The notes below the pieces were generated by a model. It was not told the origin of the DNA and made no database searches. It saw only the letters and a list, made by a program, of their open reading frames with translations. A stretch of DNA of 64,000 nt from assembly GCF_001435235.1 (NCBI RefSeq), contig NZ_AZGB01000027.1, positions 98,939 to 162,938 of the forward strand, in the 5' to 3' direction. Shown piece after piece: positions 1 through 7,912 of this stretch. The stretch is from Liquorilactobacillus ghanensis DSM 18630. GTDB taxonomy: Bacteria > Bacillota > Bacilli > Lactobacillales > Lactobacillaceae. How positions within the stretch are numbered: the first letter of the stretch is position 1; every line of letters starts with the position of its first letter. Made by a program: the position numbers and the translations under genes.

Positions 1-33
1 CGACTTGGTCACAACTGGAATTGTTTTTTCCAT
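1..33 (-). CDS. Start of next aro-operon gene (possibly aroB), partial
   Basis: An ATG opens an 11-codon frame on the minus strand that runs off the left edge (MEKTIPVVTKS). It begins 16 bases after the aroF stop codon, so it is the next gene of the operon. A weak GTAGGCG ribosome binding site lies upstream. In related bacteria the gene after aroF is often aroB (3-dehydroquinate synthase), but eleven residues cannot prove this. The identity is inferred from position only. Confidence 0.45.
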   Translation of the reverse strand, partial: MEKTIPVVTKS

Positions 34-49
34 TTTTAAACGCCTACTT

Positions 50-1033
50 TCAGTCAGCCATTAAAGTTCGAATTGCTTGTGCCTGTTGGGTCATTTTCAA
101 GTAAGTATCCGGTTTGAGTGCTTGCGGTCCATCAGATAAAGCTCGTTTTGGATCATCATGAATTTCAACCATCAAACCGGCAGCTCCAGCAGCGACCCCC
201 GCCGCTGCCATCGGTGTTACCAAATCCCAACGCCCCACCGCGTGACTAGGATCAGCAATTACCGGATAAGGAGTCAGCTGCTGCAAAACGGGAATAGCTG
301 CAACATCAAATGTATTCCGCGTATATTTATTATCAAATGTCCGGATACCGCGTTCAATCAGCATAATCTGTTGATTCCCACCGGCAGCAATATATTCGGC
401 CGCATTCAACAAATCATCGATGGTTGCTGACATTCCACGCTTTAATGCCACCGGAATTTTAGTTTTGCCGACAGCTTTTAATAATGAAAAGTTCTGCATA
501 TTACGCGCCCCTATTTGGAAAATATCAGTATACTTGGCTACCAACGGCACATGCTCATCATCCATGACTTCCGTAACCACATCCATCCCGTTAAGATCAG
601 CCGCTTCACGCAAATATTTTAATCCTGTTTCACCCAAACCTTGAAATGAATACGGTGAAGTTCGCGGTTTAAAAGCACCACCACGTAAAACGGTTGCCCC
701 GCCTTGTTTGGCAACAGCTGCCATTTTTAAAATATGCTCCCGACTTTCAACCGAACACGGGCCGGCCATAATAATTAAATGATTATTGTCAATTACCGTG
801 TGTGGCGTTCGGATAACAATATCTTCGGGATGAAATAATCGACTTGATTGAATGGCTGCCGGTGTATTTTCAATGATCTGAGCTGCTGCTTGAATTTCAG
901 CTGGTAAATCCTGTTTGGCGGCTCCGACCACTGCTACCCGATTTTGCTGAACCAATACCTGCTTTTTGCCAGCAAATAATTTTTGCAGTTTAGTAATATT
1001 TTGGGAAATATCGTTTTTTAAAATAATAATCAT
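50..1033 (-). CDS. aroF: DAHP synthase (3-deoxy-7-phosphoheptulonate synthase), class I-beta
   Basis: Condenses phosphoenolpyruvate and erythrose-4-phosphate in the first step of the shikimate pathway, in the cytoplasm. The first ~70 residues look like the ferredoxin-like regulatory domain of AroF-type enzymes, followed by a TIM barrel carrying IMAGPCSVES, GGAFKPRTSPYSF, IGARNMQN, LKRGMS, IADPSHAVGR and the C-terminal GLMVEIHDDP. The start at 1033 is chosen because AGGAGGAG lies just upstream and because its ATG overlaps the aroE stop (ATGA), implying translational coupling. A longer frame reaching 1105 would begin inside aroE. The length of 327 residues is normal for this type. It lies in the operon tkt-aroE-aroF. 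Feedback by chorismate, prephenate or an aromatic acid through the N-terminal domain is a family property, not visible here. Confidence 0.95.
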   Translation of the reverse strand: MIIILKNDISQNITKLQKLFAGKKQVLVQQNRVAVVGAAKQDLPAEIQAAAQIIENTPAAIQSSRLFHPEDIVIRTPHTVIDNNHLIIMAGPCSVESREHILKMAAVAKQGGATVLRGGAFKPRTSPYSFQGLGETGLKYLREAADLNGMDVVTEVMDDEHVPLVAKYTDIFQIGARNMQNFSLLKAVGKTKIPVALKRGMSATIDDLLNAAEYIAAGGNQQIMLIERGIRTFDNKYTRNTFDVAAIPVLQQLTPYPVIADPSHAVGRWDLVTPMAAAGVAAGAAGLMVEIHDDPKRALSDGPQALKPDTYLKMTQQAQAIRTLMAD

Positions 1034-1905
1034 TTTGTTCTCCTCCTGATTTCGGTTACTAAATTTTTTCGAACTATCTCGATTGGCATTTTTTTGCCTG
1101 TCCAAAATTCAAAAGCTAATGCGCCCTGCCACAATAACATGCCAATGCCATTACAAGAATTGCAGCCGCGTTGCTGAGCATATTTTAGAAAAGGCGTCAC
1201 TAAGGGATGATAGATCAGATCATAAACAAATTGCTGCGGCTTTAAATGTTGTAAAACTTCCAATGGCAATGGCAGCTGCTGAGCATCCATCCCCTGATCA
1301 GTTGCATTGATCACAATTGCACTTTTTTGCAAAGCAGCCAGTAACGCAGCTGTGTCAGCATAATTTACTAAGCAATATTCCGTAGACGTTTGGGCAGCCA
1401 GTTGATGCAGCCAAGCAGCAATTTTAGTATATGTTTGATTAGGCCGTTTGCAGACATACACTCGTTTGATATGATAATCAGCGGCAGCGGCAATAATTGC
1501 CCGACCAGCTCCACCGGCGCCTAAAATCATAATCGTCTGCGCTGTCAATAATATTTTTTGTTCCTGCAAATCAGTAAATAATCCAGCACCATCCGTACTG
1601 TCACCGATTAAACGACCATTATCATTTCTAATGGTATTAACTGCTGCAATTTTTTGAGCGCGCGGTGTTAGTTCGTCTAAATATTTAATCGCTTGCTGTT
1701 TATAGGGCAATGATAAATTTGCACCACCAAAATTCAAGGCTCTTAAACCGTTGACTGCGTTCGCAAAATCAGCCGGCAGCACATCAAATGCCAAGTAACA
1801 GGCATTTAAATGATTAAACTGAAAACTTAAATTATGCATCAATGGCGACAAACTATGCTGAGCAGGATGGGCTAAAAAGCCATAAAGCCGCGTCTCACCA
1901 TTCAT
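1030..1905 (-). CDS. aroE: Shikimate dehydrogenase (NADPH)
   Basis: Reduces 3-dehydroshikimate to shikimate. The substrate site is seen in SLSPLMHN near the N terminus, the catalytic lysine in NLSLPYK, and the conserved Asp in GDSTDGAG. The Rossmann nucleotide loop is GAGGAGRA, and INATDQGM matches the INAT(P/S) motif. The start has an AGGTGATT ribosome binding site. The gene begins 16 bases after tkt and ends in a 4-base ATGA overlap with aroF, so the three are one transcription unit. At 291 residues it is the standard AroE length. Confidence 0.95.
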   Translation of the reverse strand: MNGETRLYGFLAHPAQHSLSPLMHNLSFQFNHLNACYLAFDVLPADFANAVNGLRALNFGGANLSLPYKQQAIKYLDELTPRAQKIAAVNTIRNDNGRLIGDSTDGAGLFTDLQEQKILLTAQTIMILGAGGAGRAIIAAAADYHIKRVYVCKRPNQTYTKIAAWLHQLAAQTSTEYCLVNYADTAALLAALQKSAIVINATDQGMDAQQLPLPLEVLQHLKPQQFVYDLIYHPLVTPFLKYAQQRGCNSCNGIGMLLWQGALAFEFWTGKKMPIEIVRKNLVTEIRRRTK

Positions 1906-1921
1906 TTTGAATCACCTCATT

Positions 1922-3937
1922 TTATCCAATTACCGACAATGATTGTTTGTTGGCAGCACGTGCTTGCTGATAAACCTGAACGATCCGATCGACCGTAAAG
2001 CCGGCCGCCTGCATCAGCTCTGGCAGCGAACCACTGATCCCAAAACTTTCGACCCCAACAACTTCTCCATCCAAGCCGACATATTTTTCCCAGCCTTGCG
2101 GACTGCCTAATTCAATCGCTACCCGGCAACGAACTTGCGGCGGCAGCACCTGAGCTTGGTACTTGGCAGACTGACGAGCAAAACGTTCCATAGACGGCAA
2201 CGAAACAACACTGACATCTTGTCCCAACTGCTGCAACCGCATCTGAACTTGCAAAGCTAAGCTGACCTCCGATCCGGTCGCCAAAAGAATTCCGGCTGGT
2301 TTCAGTCCCTGCTGTGGTGAAATAACATAGCCGCCATGATCAACGCCTTGTTCAGCGGTAACTTTTGTATTCGGCAAAACTTCCAGTTGCTGCCGACTTA
2401 AAATCAGAATCGTCGGATGATCTATCGAACTAATTGCTTGGTTCCAAGCCGCCATAACTTCATTCGGATCAGCTGGTCGAAAAACTTCAACTCCCGGGAT
2501 CTGCCGCAAGCTCATTAACTGTTCGACTGGTTGGTGAGTTGGACCATCTTCTCCGACTGCTAAGGAATCATGAGTAAAAACAAAGGTTACCGGTAACTTC
2601 TGCAGTGCTGCCAACCGAATCGCCGGACGCAAGTAATCTGAAAAAACTAAGAAGGTTGCACCAAAAACGTGTAAACCACCGTGCAATGCCATCCCGTTTA
2701 AAATAGTTCCTTCACCGAATTCGCGAACTCCAAAAACAATATTACGTCCAGTTGGATCTTCTGGTGTCATCAACGGGCTATCTTCAATCGTTGTTCGATT
2801 AGAGGTTGCCAAATCAGCAGAGCCGCCCACAAAATTATTATCTTGCTGTGCCAAATTTTGAATGACCTGATGACTGGTATCGCGGCCTGATTCAGCTCCG
2901 TTGTCGTAGCGTGGCAATGTGACCTGTAACTCAGAACGTCCCACTAACAACTGCTTGAATTTAGCTAAGGCTGTTGGATCAGTTTTCGCTAATGCAGCGA
3001 CTTGCTGCTGCCATTTTTGAGCCGCCTGCTGTCCACGAATATTAACCATTTTTTGAGCTGCTTGGGCAACTTCTGGTAACACGGTAAATGGCGGAGCACT
3101 CCAAGCCAAATTTTTCCTTAAAGCAGCTAGCCCGTCCGCTCCTAATGGTTGTCCATGGACTTGATTAGTCCCGGCTGCTGGGGCGCCATATCCGATAGTT
3201 GTCCGTACTTCAATCAATGTTGGCGTTGCCGTTTGTTTAGCAGCCGACAAAGCTTGATCGATCGCCGCTATATCATTACCATCAGCAACCAAATGCGTAT
3301 CCCAGCCATAACTGGCAAAACGCTGCCGCACATTAGTTGTAAAGGAGCGCGCTGTTGGTCCATCAAGTGAAACATCGTTAGAATCGTACAAAACAATCAA
3401 CTTATTCAAACGCTGCCTACCAGCAAAGCTGGCTACTTCATGCGAAACGCCTTCCATCAAATCACCATCACCAACTAATGCGTAAGTGTAATGATCAACT
3501 AGTTTCCCGGCTTGGTTATATTCGGCAGCTAAAAAACGTTCAGCAACTGCCATCCCAACCGCCATTCCCAATCCTTGTCCTAAAGGTCCAGTCGTAGCTT
3601 CAACTCCCGGAACAGCACCATATTCTGGATGACCGGGCGTTCGACTGCCAAACTGACGAAAGTGTTTTAAATCATCGATCGTTAAATCAAATCCGGCTAA
3701 ATGCAACATACTGTAAAGCAAGGCTGATCCATGACCCGCTGATAAAACAAATCGATCGCGATTAAACCATTGCGGATCACGACTATTGACCCGCAAATGC
3801 CGACTCCAAAGACACCACATCATTGGAGCCGCTCCCAGCGGCAAGCCGGGATGACCTGATCCGGCTCGTTCAATCATTTCAGCACTCAGCATGCGTAAAT
3901 TATTGATGGCTAATTGGTCTGCTTTTAATACCTTCAT
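1922..3937 (-). CDS. tkt: Transketolase
   Basis: Thiamine-diphosphate enzyme that interconverts ketose and aldose phosphates and can make erythrose-4-phosphate, the substrate of the DAHP synthase encoded downstream. Visible motifs are the N-terminal [12 protein letters not shown], the ThDP-binding [12 protein letters not shown] with the following SNDVSLDG, and the pyrimidine domain containing [22 protein letters not shown]. The C-terminal domain has GSEVSLAL. The start at 3937 (MKVLKADQ) is preferred because GGAGG lies 8 bases upstream; a frame ATG five codons earlier sits on that site. Placing tkt at the head of an aro operon, behind an aromatic-codon leader, suggests a role in precursor supply rather than only in pentose metabolism. 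Confidence 0.95.
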   Translation of the reverse strand: MKVLKADQLAINNLRMLSAEMIERAGSGHPGLPLGAAPMMWCLWSRHLRVNSRDPQWFNRDRFVLSAGHGSALLYSMLHLAGFDLTIDDLKHFRQFGSRTPGHPEYGAVPGVEATTGPLGQGLGMAVGMAVAERFLAAEYNQAGKLVDHYTYALVGDGDLMEGVSHEVASFAGRQRLNKLIVLYDSNDVSLDGPTARSFTTNVRQRFASYGWDTHLVADGNDIAAIDQALSAAKQTATPTLIEVRTTIGYGAPAAGTNQVHGQPLGADGLAALRKNLAWSAPPFTVLPEVAQAAQKMVNIRGQQAAQKWQQQVAALAKTDPTALAKFKQLLVGRSELQVTLPRYDNGAESGRDTSHQVIQNLAQQDNNFVGGSADLATSNRTTIEDSPLMTPEDPTGRNIVFGVREFGEGTILNGMALHGGLHVFGATFLVFSDYLRPAIRLAALQKLPVTFVFTHDSLAVGEDGPTHQPVEQLMSLRQIPGVEVFRPADPNEVMAAWNQAISSIDHPTILILSRQQLEVLPNTKVTAEQGVDHGGYVISPQQGLKPAGILLATGSEVSLALQVQMRLQQLGQDVSVVSLPSMERFARQSAKYQAQVLPPQVRCRVAIELGSPQGWEKYVGLDGEVVGVESFGISGSLPELMQAAGFTVDRIVQVYQQARAANKQSLSVIG

Positions 3938-3972
3938 CAGTGATTCCTCCATTTCCTAATACTGCAAACAAC

Positions 3973-4008
3973 AAAAAAAGACTTTTGCAGCCAACACTGC
4001 AAAAGCCT
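3973..4008 (-). terminator. Attenuator-type intrinsic terminator in the tkt leader
   Basis: On the minus strand a stem pairs GGCTTTTGCAG-type sequence with CTGCAAAAGTC across a 6-base loop, followed by seven T. It lies after the leader peptide and before the tkt ribosome binding site, so transcripts would stop here unless the structure is prevented from forming. TGCAAAA in the early leader-peptide codons is also complementary to the 5' arm (TTTTGCA), a possible competing pairing. Confidence 0.8.
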
Positions 4009-4105
4009 TTTTCTTTTTTGTCTCGTCCCCTAATGGCCGAATATCAAATAAGAAAAGCCGCACAGTGCTGATTGCATCTATGCGACTCCATAATTTCATA
4101 CAAAA

Positions 4106-4182
4106 ATTACTGGTCACACCCGATGCGGGAACGTAATGCCCGCATCAAATGTGATCCGGACACTACTTGATAAACCAGTAAT
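4106..4182 (-). promoter_or_regulatory. Leader hairpins of the tkt-aro attenuator
   Basis: ATTACTGG at 4182-4175, which lies inside the Tyr-Tyr-Trp codons of the leader peptide, is complementary to CCAGTAAT at 4113-4106. TCACA further along can pair with the adjoining TGTGA. Nested between them, GATGCGGG (4146-4139) pairs with CCCGCATC (4129-4122). A ribosome paused on the aromatic codons would block the outer stem, as expected for a leader-peptide attenuator. The complete set of alternative folds was not computed. Confidence 0.6.
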
Positions 4183-4225
4183 AATAAAATCGTTGGCGAT
4201 CATTAGTTAATTTTTGCAAATTCAT
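4163..4225 (-). CDS. Aromatic-rich leader peptide for the tkt-aro operon
   Basis: A 20-codon ORF encodes MNLQKLTNDRQRFYYYWFIK. Residues 13-18 are Phe-Tyr-Tyr-Tyr-Trp-Phe, six aromatic codons in a row. AAGGAG lies 9 bases before the ATG. The ORF starts about 55 bases after a strong promoter and is followed by hairpins and an intrinsic terminator before tkt. This is the layout of ribosome-mediated attenuation: lack of charged tRNA-Phe, tRNA-Tyr or tRNA-Trp would stall the ribosome and favour read-through into tkt-aroE-aroF. The function is inferred from layout and codon content. No T-box specifier domain or TGGNACCGCG element was seen. Confidence 0.82.
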   Translation of the reverse strand: MNLQKLTNDRQRFYYYWFIK

Positions 4226-4285
4226 TATGGCATTCTCCTTAAATTGATAACAAAATATAAGATAACGTTAATGTTGAATAAGTTG

Positions 4286-4314
4286 ATTCTAACTTGTCAG
4301 TTATTAAATGTCAA
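4286..4314 (-). promoter_or_regulatory. Promoter of the tkt-aro operon
   Basis: TTGACA at 4314-4309 and TAGAAT at 4291-4286 are separated by exactly 17 bases on the minus strand. This is a near-consensus sigma-A promoter that would start transcription near 4279, giving a leader of roughly 340 bases before tkt. Confidence 0.85.
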
Positions 4315-4344
4315 TCATTTTCAAAAAATATTTTTTTAAAGCAA

Positions 4345-5109
4345 TTATTTATTCTGAGCATCCAATTGCAATTCGTTTAATAAGCTGCGCAATGTCTGTG
4401 CCGGAATTTGTCCAGGAGCTGATGCTGACCCGACACTGCCAAAAGTTAGTACTGAACCAAAAAGCTCACCACTTAAACGAGTTATTTTGCCAAGATCTCC
4501 CATCGCCATGGTAATCAACGGCAGCGGCAAGCATTCAGTTGCCATATGAGTTGCTGTTAACAATGTCAGCACATCAGCCGCTGAGTGCGGCATAACAGCA
4601 ACTTTAGCAATATCAGCCTGCAAGTCATTCATCAGCGTCAAGCGAGCTACTAATTTTGCTTCGGGTGGTGTTGCTTGAAAATCATGATTACTCAAAATAA
4701 CTGGCAAATTTTGCTGGTGAGCTGCTTGAATAGTTTCAATGACATTTTGACGTGAACGAGCAACCTCAATATCAATTGCATCGCTAAGCTGCTGATCAAT
4801 TAATTGTCGCAACAAAATAAAATACTGTGCTGTACTTAAAGGCCGCACGCCGCCTTCAGCTTGTGTGCGAAATGTCAGCAGCAGCGGTGTTGGTAATATT
4901 TGGCGCAATTTAGCCGCCAATTGACTGACCGTCGTAATTTCTAAAACATCTTGAAAATAATCCAGTCGCCATTCAACCAAATCCGGTCGAACTGCGGCAA
5001 TTTGCTGTGCTTGCTGCAACACTTCATTTTGATTTTTTCCAGTCAATGACACCGCAATCTTGGGTTTGCCGCTGCCTAAAGTTAAATTGCCAATCTTTAC
5101 TGATTTCAT
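4345..5109 (-). CDS. aroD: 3-dehydroquinate dehydratase, type I
   Basis: Converts 3-dehydroquinate to 3-dehydroshikimate through a Schiff base. Type I features are EWRLDYF near residue 46, the general-base His in SNHDF, the Schiff-base Lys in ADIAKVAVMP, the Arg in ITRLSGELFGS, and PGQ near the C terminus. The 254-residue length fits. The ATG follows AAGGCGG. It lies upstream of, and in the same direction as, the tkt leader promoter. No clear terminator lies between them, so aroD transcripts may run into the tkt attenuator. AroD supplies the substrate of AroE. Confidence 0.95.
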   Translation of the reverse strand: MKSVKIGNLTLGSGKPKIAVSLTGKNQNEVLQQAQQIAAVRPDLVEWRLDYFQDVLEITTVSQLAAKLRQILPTPLLLTFRTQAEGGVRPLSTAQYFILLRQLIDQQLSDAIDIEVARSRQNVIETIQAAHQQNLPVILSNHDFQATPPEAKLVARLTLMNDLQADIAKVAVMPHSAADVLTLLTATHMATECLPLPLITMAMGDLGKITRLSGELFGSVLTFGSVGSASAPGQIPAQTLRSLLNELQLDAQNK

Positions 5110-5153
5110 AAAAACCGCCTTAAAATATTTTTTGGTTATTCATATGATAGTCC

Positions 5154-5190
5154 AAGAACTTAAAATATACTAGTAATGATTTAAGTTCTT
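5154..5190. repeat. 11-bp inverted repeat upstream of aroD
   Basis: AAGAACTTAAA (5154-5164) is mirrored by TTTAAGTTCTT (5180-5190) around a 15-base spacer, 45 bases before the aroD start. It could be an operator or an RNA hairpin. It lacks a long T run for a confident terminator call. Confidence 0.45.
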
Positions 5191-5710
5191 TTGAATTCTC
5201 ACTCGGCATTCAAATTCTGTTATTTGAGATCATCAACATACCTGTTAACCTCGTCTTTTTGATTTTGTGCAGATAGTATTGTTTTAGCAGTTGCTGTCCT
5301 ACAACACATCGAACCAGCTTGTAAAAATCACCTGACAAATTTACGGAATCATAAAATATATTTAATCTAGATTATGACTTATTTTAATTCAAAAGTAAAA
5401 CTTCTAATCAGCAGTATCCAGCTAATTTAGTTCATACAATAGCAGATTCTTATTTTTCGGTCTTTTACTAGATTACAAACAGGCTATCCATTCTGATTAA
5501 GAACAAACAGCCTGTAAATATAACCAATTTATTTTACAATTTTATTCACTTTTTTAACAGCTGATCTGTTTAGAAAAATTAAAGCTTCTTGATTTTTTTA
5601 AGGTAAAGTGGTGAATCTTACCATTTATCACTTGTATGCCATGCTTATTTAGAATCACTAACTAATTTTGTCAGGAGTATTTAAATAACTCAGTTCAGTC
5701 CCTATTTAAC
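5191..5710. other. Intergenic stretch without a recognisable gene
   Basis: AT-rich sequence between aroD and the hsdS fragment. No ORF with a credible start was found. A 7-base inverted pair (ACAGGCT ... AGCCTGT) occurs around 5476-5515. The right part adjoins the truncated specificity gene and may be debris from rearrangements at the restriction locus. Confidence 0.4.
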
Positions 5711-5730
5711 AAGAAAAAAACTAAGAACGC

Positions 5731-5749
5731 TGCTTGGGAACAGCGTAAG
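5731..5749 (+). repeat. Inverted recombination repeat, copy in hsdS'
   Basis: The 19-base sequence TGCTTGGGAACAGCGTAAG, encoding part of AWEQRK, is identical to the reverse complement of 8450-8468 in the active hsdS. The pair is inverted and lies exactly at the boundary of the second recognition domain. It is a candidate crossover site for the nearby recombinase. Confidence 0.75.
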
Positions 5750-6232
5750 GTTGGCGATACTTTTATCGAACGTTCAGAAAGAAATAAGGAAGGTGAATTA
5801 ATTTCTGTTACAATTAATTTTGGAGTTGTAAAAGCAAACAAGTTGAATAGGAAAGATAATTCAAGCAATGATAAATCAAATTATAAAGAAGTTAAAGTCG
5901 GAGATATTGCGTATAACTCAATGAGAATGTGGCAAGGAGCAAGTGGCTACTCTCCTTATAATGGGATTCTTAGTCCTGCTTATACTGTGATTACTCCCAA
6001 AAAAGGTGTATACTCTAAATTTTTTTCTTATGATTTTAAGCGTTATGATATGATTCAAACATTCAAAAGAAATTCGCAAGGATTAACATCTGATACTTGG
6101 AATTTAAAATTTTCAACGCTCAAATCAGTTAAAGTTAGGTTTCCTTCTTTTAATGAACAACAAAAAATCAGCATCTTCTTCCAACAGTTTGACAATCTCA
6201 TCACCCTTCAGCAATGCAAGCTAGACAAACTC

Positions 6233-6252
6233 AAAGAACTAAAAAAAGCTTA
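6233..6252 (+). repeat. Second inverted identity block at the hsdS' 3' end
   Basis: The 20-base block AAAGAACTAAAAAAAGCTTA encodes KELKKAY and is identical in inverted orientation to 7935-7954 in hsdS. It marks the other end of the exchangeable domain. Confidence 0.7.
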
Positions 6253-6279
6253 CTTGCAACAAATGTTTATTTAATCAGT

Positions 6280-6316
6280 AAAAGCACTCAAATGAAAATT
6301 TCACTTGAGTGCTTTT
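6280..6316. terminator. Bidirectional terminator between hsdS' and recombinase
   Basis: AAAAGCACTCAA (6280-6291) pairs with TTGAGTGCTTTT (6305-6316) around a 13-base loop. T-rich flanks are present on both strands, so it can end both convergent units. Confidence 0.75.
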
Positions 6317-6319
6317 CTT

Positions 6320-7246
6320 TTACATCAAAACTGACATTTCATGCATAATTTTATCGTTATCTTGTGATTCAAGTTCGTTGATAATGTGCAAATACGTTTT
6401 TTGAGTAGTGGTAATACTTGAGTGACCTAATCTTTTAGCAACAGTTGCAATTGAAACACCCGCAAATAGCAAAAGCGAGGCATGAGTGTGACGTAAACCA
6501 TGAATCGTTATTACTGGAACTTTCGCTTGTTTACATAGTATGGTCAGCCGATGATTGATAGTTGAATTAAAAACTCGACCGTTAACAAATATTGGTTTCC
6601 CTGAAGGAAGATTTTGAATTAGTTTTGAGAACTGACTTGCTAATTTCAAATCAAGTTTAACTTTTCTGACTGAAGAAGTATTTTTAGTTGGTTGAAAGCC
6701 ACCACTAGCTTGGCGATAATTCCAAGTTTTATTAATCGTCAACTGACCCTTTTCAAAATCGAAATCTTCTGGGGTAACACCTAATCCTTCAGCAAAACGG
6801 ATTCCTGTTTTAGCAACCAATAAAATAAACCAATCCCAGTTCAAATTTGTTTTTAAATTAAGATTTTTAATTACAAGCTGCAGTTGTGCTTGACTTAAAT
6901 ACTTTAATTTTTTAGGTCGAGGTTTTCTCCCTTTAATAATTACTTTACGAGCAGGATTTGTATCAATCAAACCATCATCTAAAGCATCTAAAATTGCACT
7001 TTTAACTTGATGATGAAAATCAATCGTTGTCTGCCGCTCGTGATCAATTGCGTAGTCATTAATTAATTTTTGATAAGTACGACGATTTAGTTGATTTAAT
7101 TTTAGAGTCGGTGCGAGTGCTCTTAACCAGTGAAGCGTTAAGTAATATTTGTCTAATGTGACTTCGCGAACTGCATTAATTTTATATAATCCAATCCATT
7201 CTGCATAATAACGATAAAAAAGTTGTGTTGACTTTTTTGAAATCAT
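6320..7246 (-). CDS. Tyrosine recombinase associated with hsdS inversion
   Basis: 308-residue site-specific recombinase of the XerC/phage-integrase fold. An N-terminal SAM-like domain (residues ~10-105) is followed by a catalytic domain with Arg in TGIRFAEGL, Lys in the beta-hairpin TKNTSSVRKV, HGLRHTH, the conserved His in KRLGHSS and the nucleophile Tyr in TQKTYLHI. The start at 7246 follows AGGAGG; the longer frame would begin within that site. There are no phage genes or attachment site, and it sits between two inverted hsdS sequences. This matches the recombinases (PsrA/CreX-like) that shuffle type I specificity genes in other Firmicutes, so DNA inversion within this locus is its likely job. 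Confidence 0.85.
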   Translation of the reverse strand: MISKKSTQLFYRYYAEWIGLYKINAVREVTLDKYYLTLHWLRALAPTLKLNQLNRRTYQKLINDYAIDHERQTTIDFHHQVKSAILDALDDGLIDTNPARKVIIKGRKPRPKKLKYLSQAQLQLVIKNLNLKTNLNWDWFILLVAKTGIRFAEGLGVTPEDFDFEKGQLTINKTWNYRQASGGFQPTKNTSSVRKVKLDLKLASQFSKLIQNLPSGKPIFVNGRVFNSTINHRLTILCKQAKVPVITIHGLRHTHASLLLFAGVSIATVAKRLGHSSITTTQKTYLHIINELESQDNDKIMHEMSVLM

Positions 7247-7343
7247 AAAAAAACATCCTCCTAACATTTTTCAGCTTATTAGCTGATAAAATTAATTATT
7301 TAGGAAGATGAGATAAATTTAAATATGATGATTAAAAAAATTA

Positions 7344-7829
7344 TTATTCTTTATGTTTGTGAAAATCGAATTTGTTAATCATTTTCTTGGCTTGTTTGAT
7401 TGTACCATTAGCCAAATTGTGTAAAATCTCTTGCTGTTCCTTTTTTTGTAGCTTTTTCTGAGAAATGGCTGCATTTTTTAGTTCTTTACTTCGCGTAATA
7501 ACATTTTCATCAGCATAAAAAAATTTGACAAATGTTTTTGGATCAACAGACCGGCCAACTTTAGGCGAAATTTTTAATACGGTTAAAGATCTTTTGTCAG
7601 CATATTTTATATCTGGATCCAATAAAGCTTTACTGAATTTAAATCCGTAACTTTCCAAAATTGATGATGCCTCATCAACCGGTAATGAAATCACATCAGG
7701 TATTTTAATATAGTCTTTTCGTTTTTCGAGTTGTTGATTTACAATATTTGCCGTTGAATCTACAAAATCAGGTGCTACAGCATCTAAAGCTGTTTTAGTT
7801 AATTTCCCCAATATTTTCTTTTTTGACAT
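7344..7829 (-). CDS. Small PASTA-domain protein inside the invertible segment
   Basis: 161 residues from an ATG preceded by AGGGGGTG. The middle (about residues 45-105) reads like one PASTA repeat: IKIPDVISLPVDEASSIL, then a Gly-Phe turn, and ISPKVGRSVDPKTFVKFFYA. A Lys/Gln-rich helical tail follows. No signal peptide or membrane segment is visible, so this would be an unusual cytoplasmic PASTA protein; the domain normally occurs on extracellular parts of Ser/Thr kinases and penicillin-binding proteins. It lies between the recombinase and hsdS in the same direction and would flip with the recombining segment. Its function is unknown, and a role in restriction control is only a guess from position. 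Confidence 0.6.
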   Translation of the reverse strand: MSKKKILGKLTKTALDAVAPDFVDSTANIVNQQLEKRKDYIKIPDVISLPVDEASSILESYGFKFSKALLDPDIKYADKRSLTVLKISPKVGRSVDPKTFVKFFYADENVITRSKELKNAAISQKKLQKKEQQEILHNLANGTIKQAKKMINKFDFHKHKE

Positions 7830-7912
7830 AATACACACCCCCTGAAAAACTTTTCTTTCCAAATAATACTAAATTTTTAAAGTAATGTCTATTTATTTGT
7901 CAATGTACTGGA

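Larger units (their letters stand above)
5711..6274 (+). pseudogene. hsdS': Partial, inverted hsdS (silent specificity half)
   Basis: The frame encodes one target-recognition domain and one conserved coiled region: it begins around AAWEQRKVGDTF, continues through GDIAYNSMRMWQGASGYSPYNG and SPAYTVI, and ends with FNEQQKISIFFQQFDNLITLQQ and KLDKLKELKKAYLQQMFI. That matches the C-terminal half of the full hsdS at 7913-9118. There is no ATG or promoter at its 5' end (an in-frame stop lies at 5663), so it is not expressed as a full subunit. It points in the opposite direction to the active hsdS. AWEQRK and the C-terminal coil are shared nearly base for base with it. It is best read as a silent cassette for exchange of the second recognition domain. 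Confidence 0.85.

Noticed and set aside
158..430. Plus-strand ORF opposite aroF
   Set aside because: Antisense shadow of a strongly conserved gene, with no ribosome binding site.
3973..4280. T-box riboswitch upstream of tkt
   Set aside because: The length and terminator would fit, but no TGGNACCGCG antiterminator motif or stem I pattern was found. The leader ORF explains the layout better.
6320..7246. Prophage integrase
   Set aside because: No phage genes or att duplication are seen nearby; it lies between inverted hsdS copies, so a specificity-shuffling recombinase is more likely.
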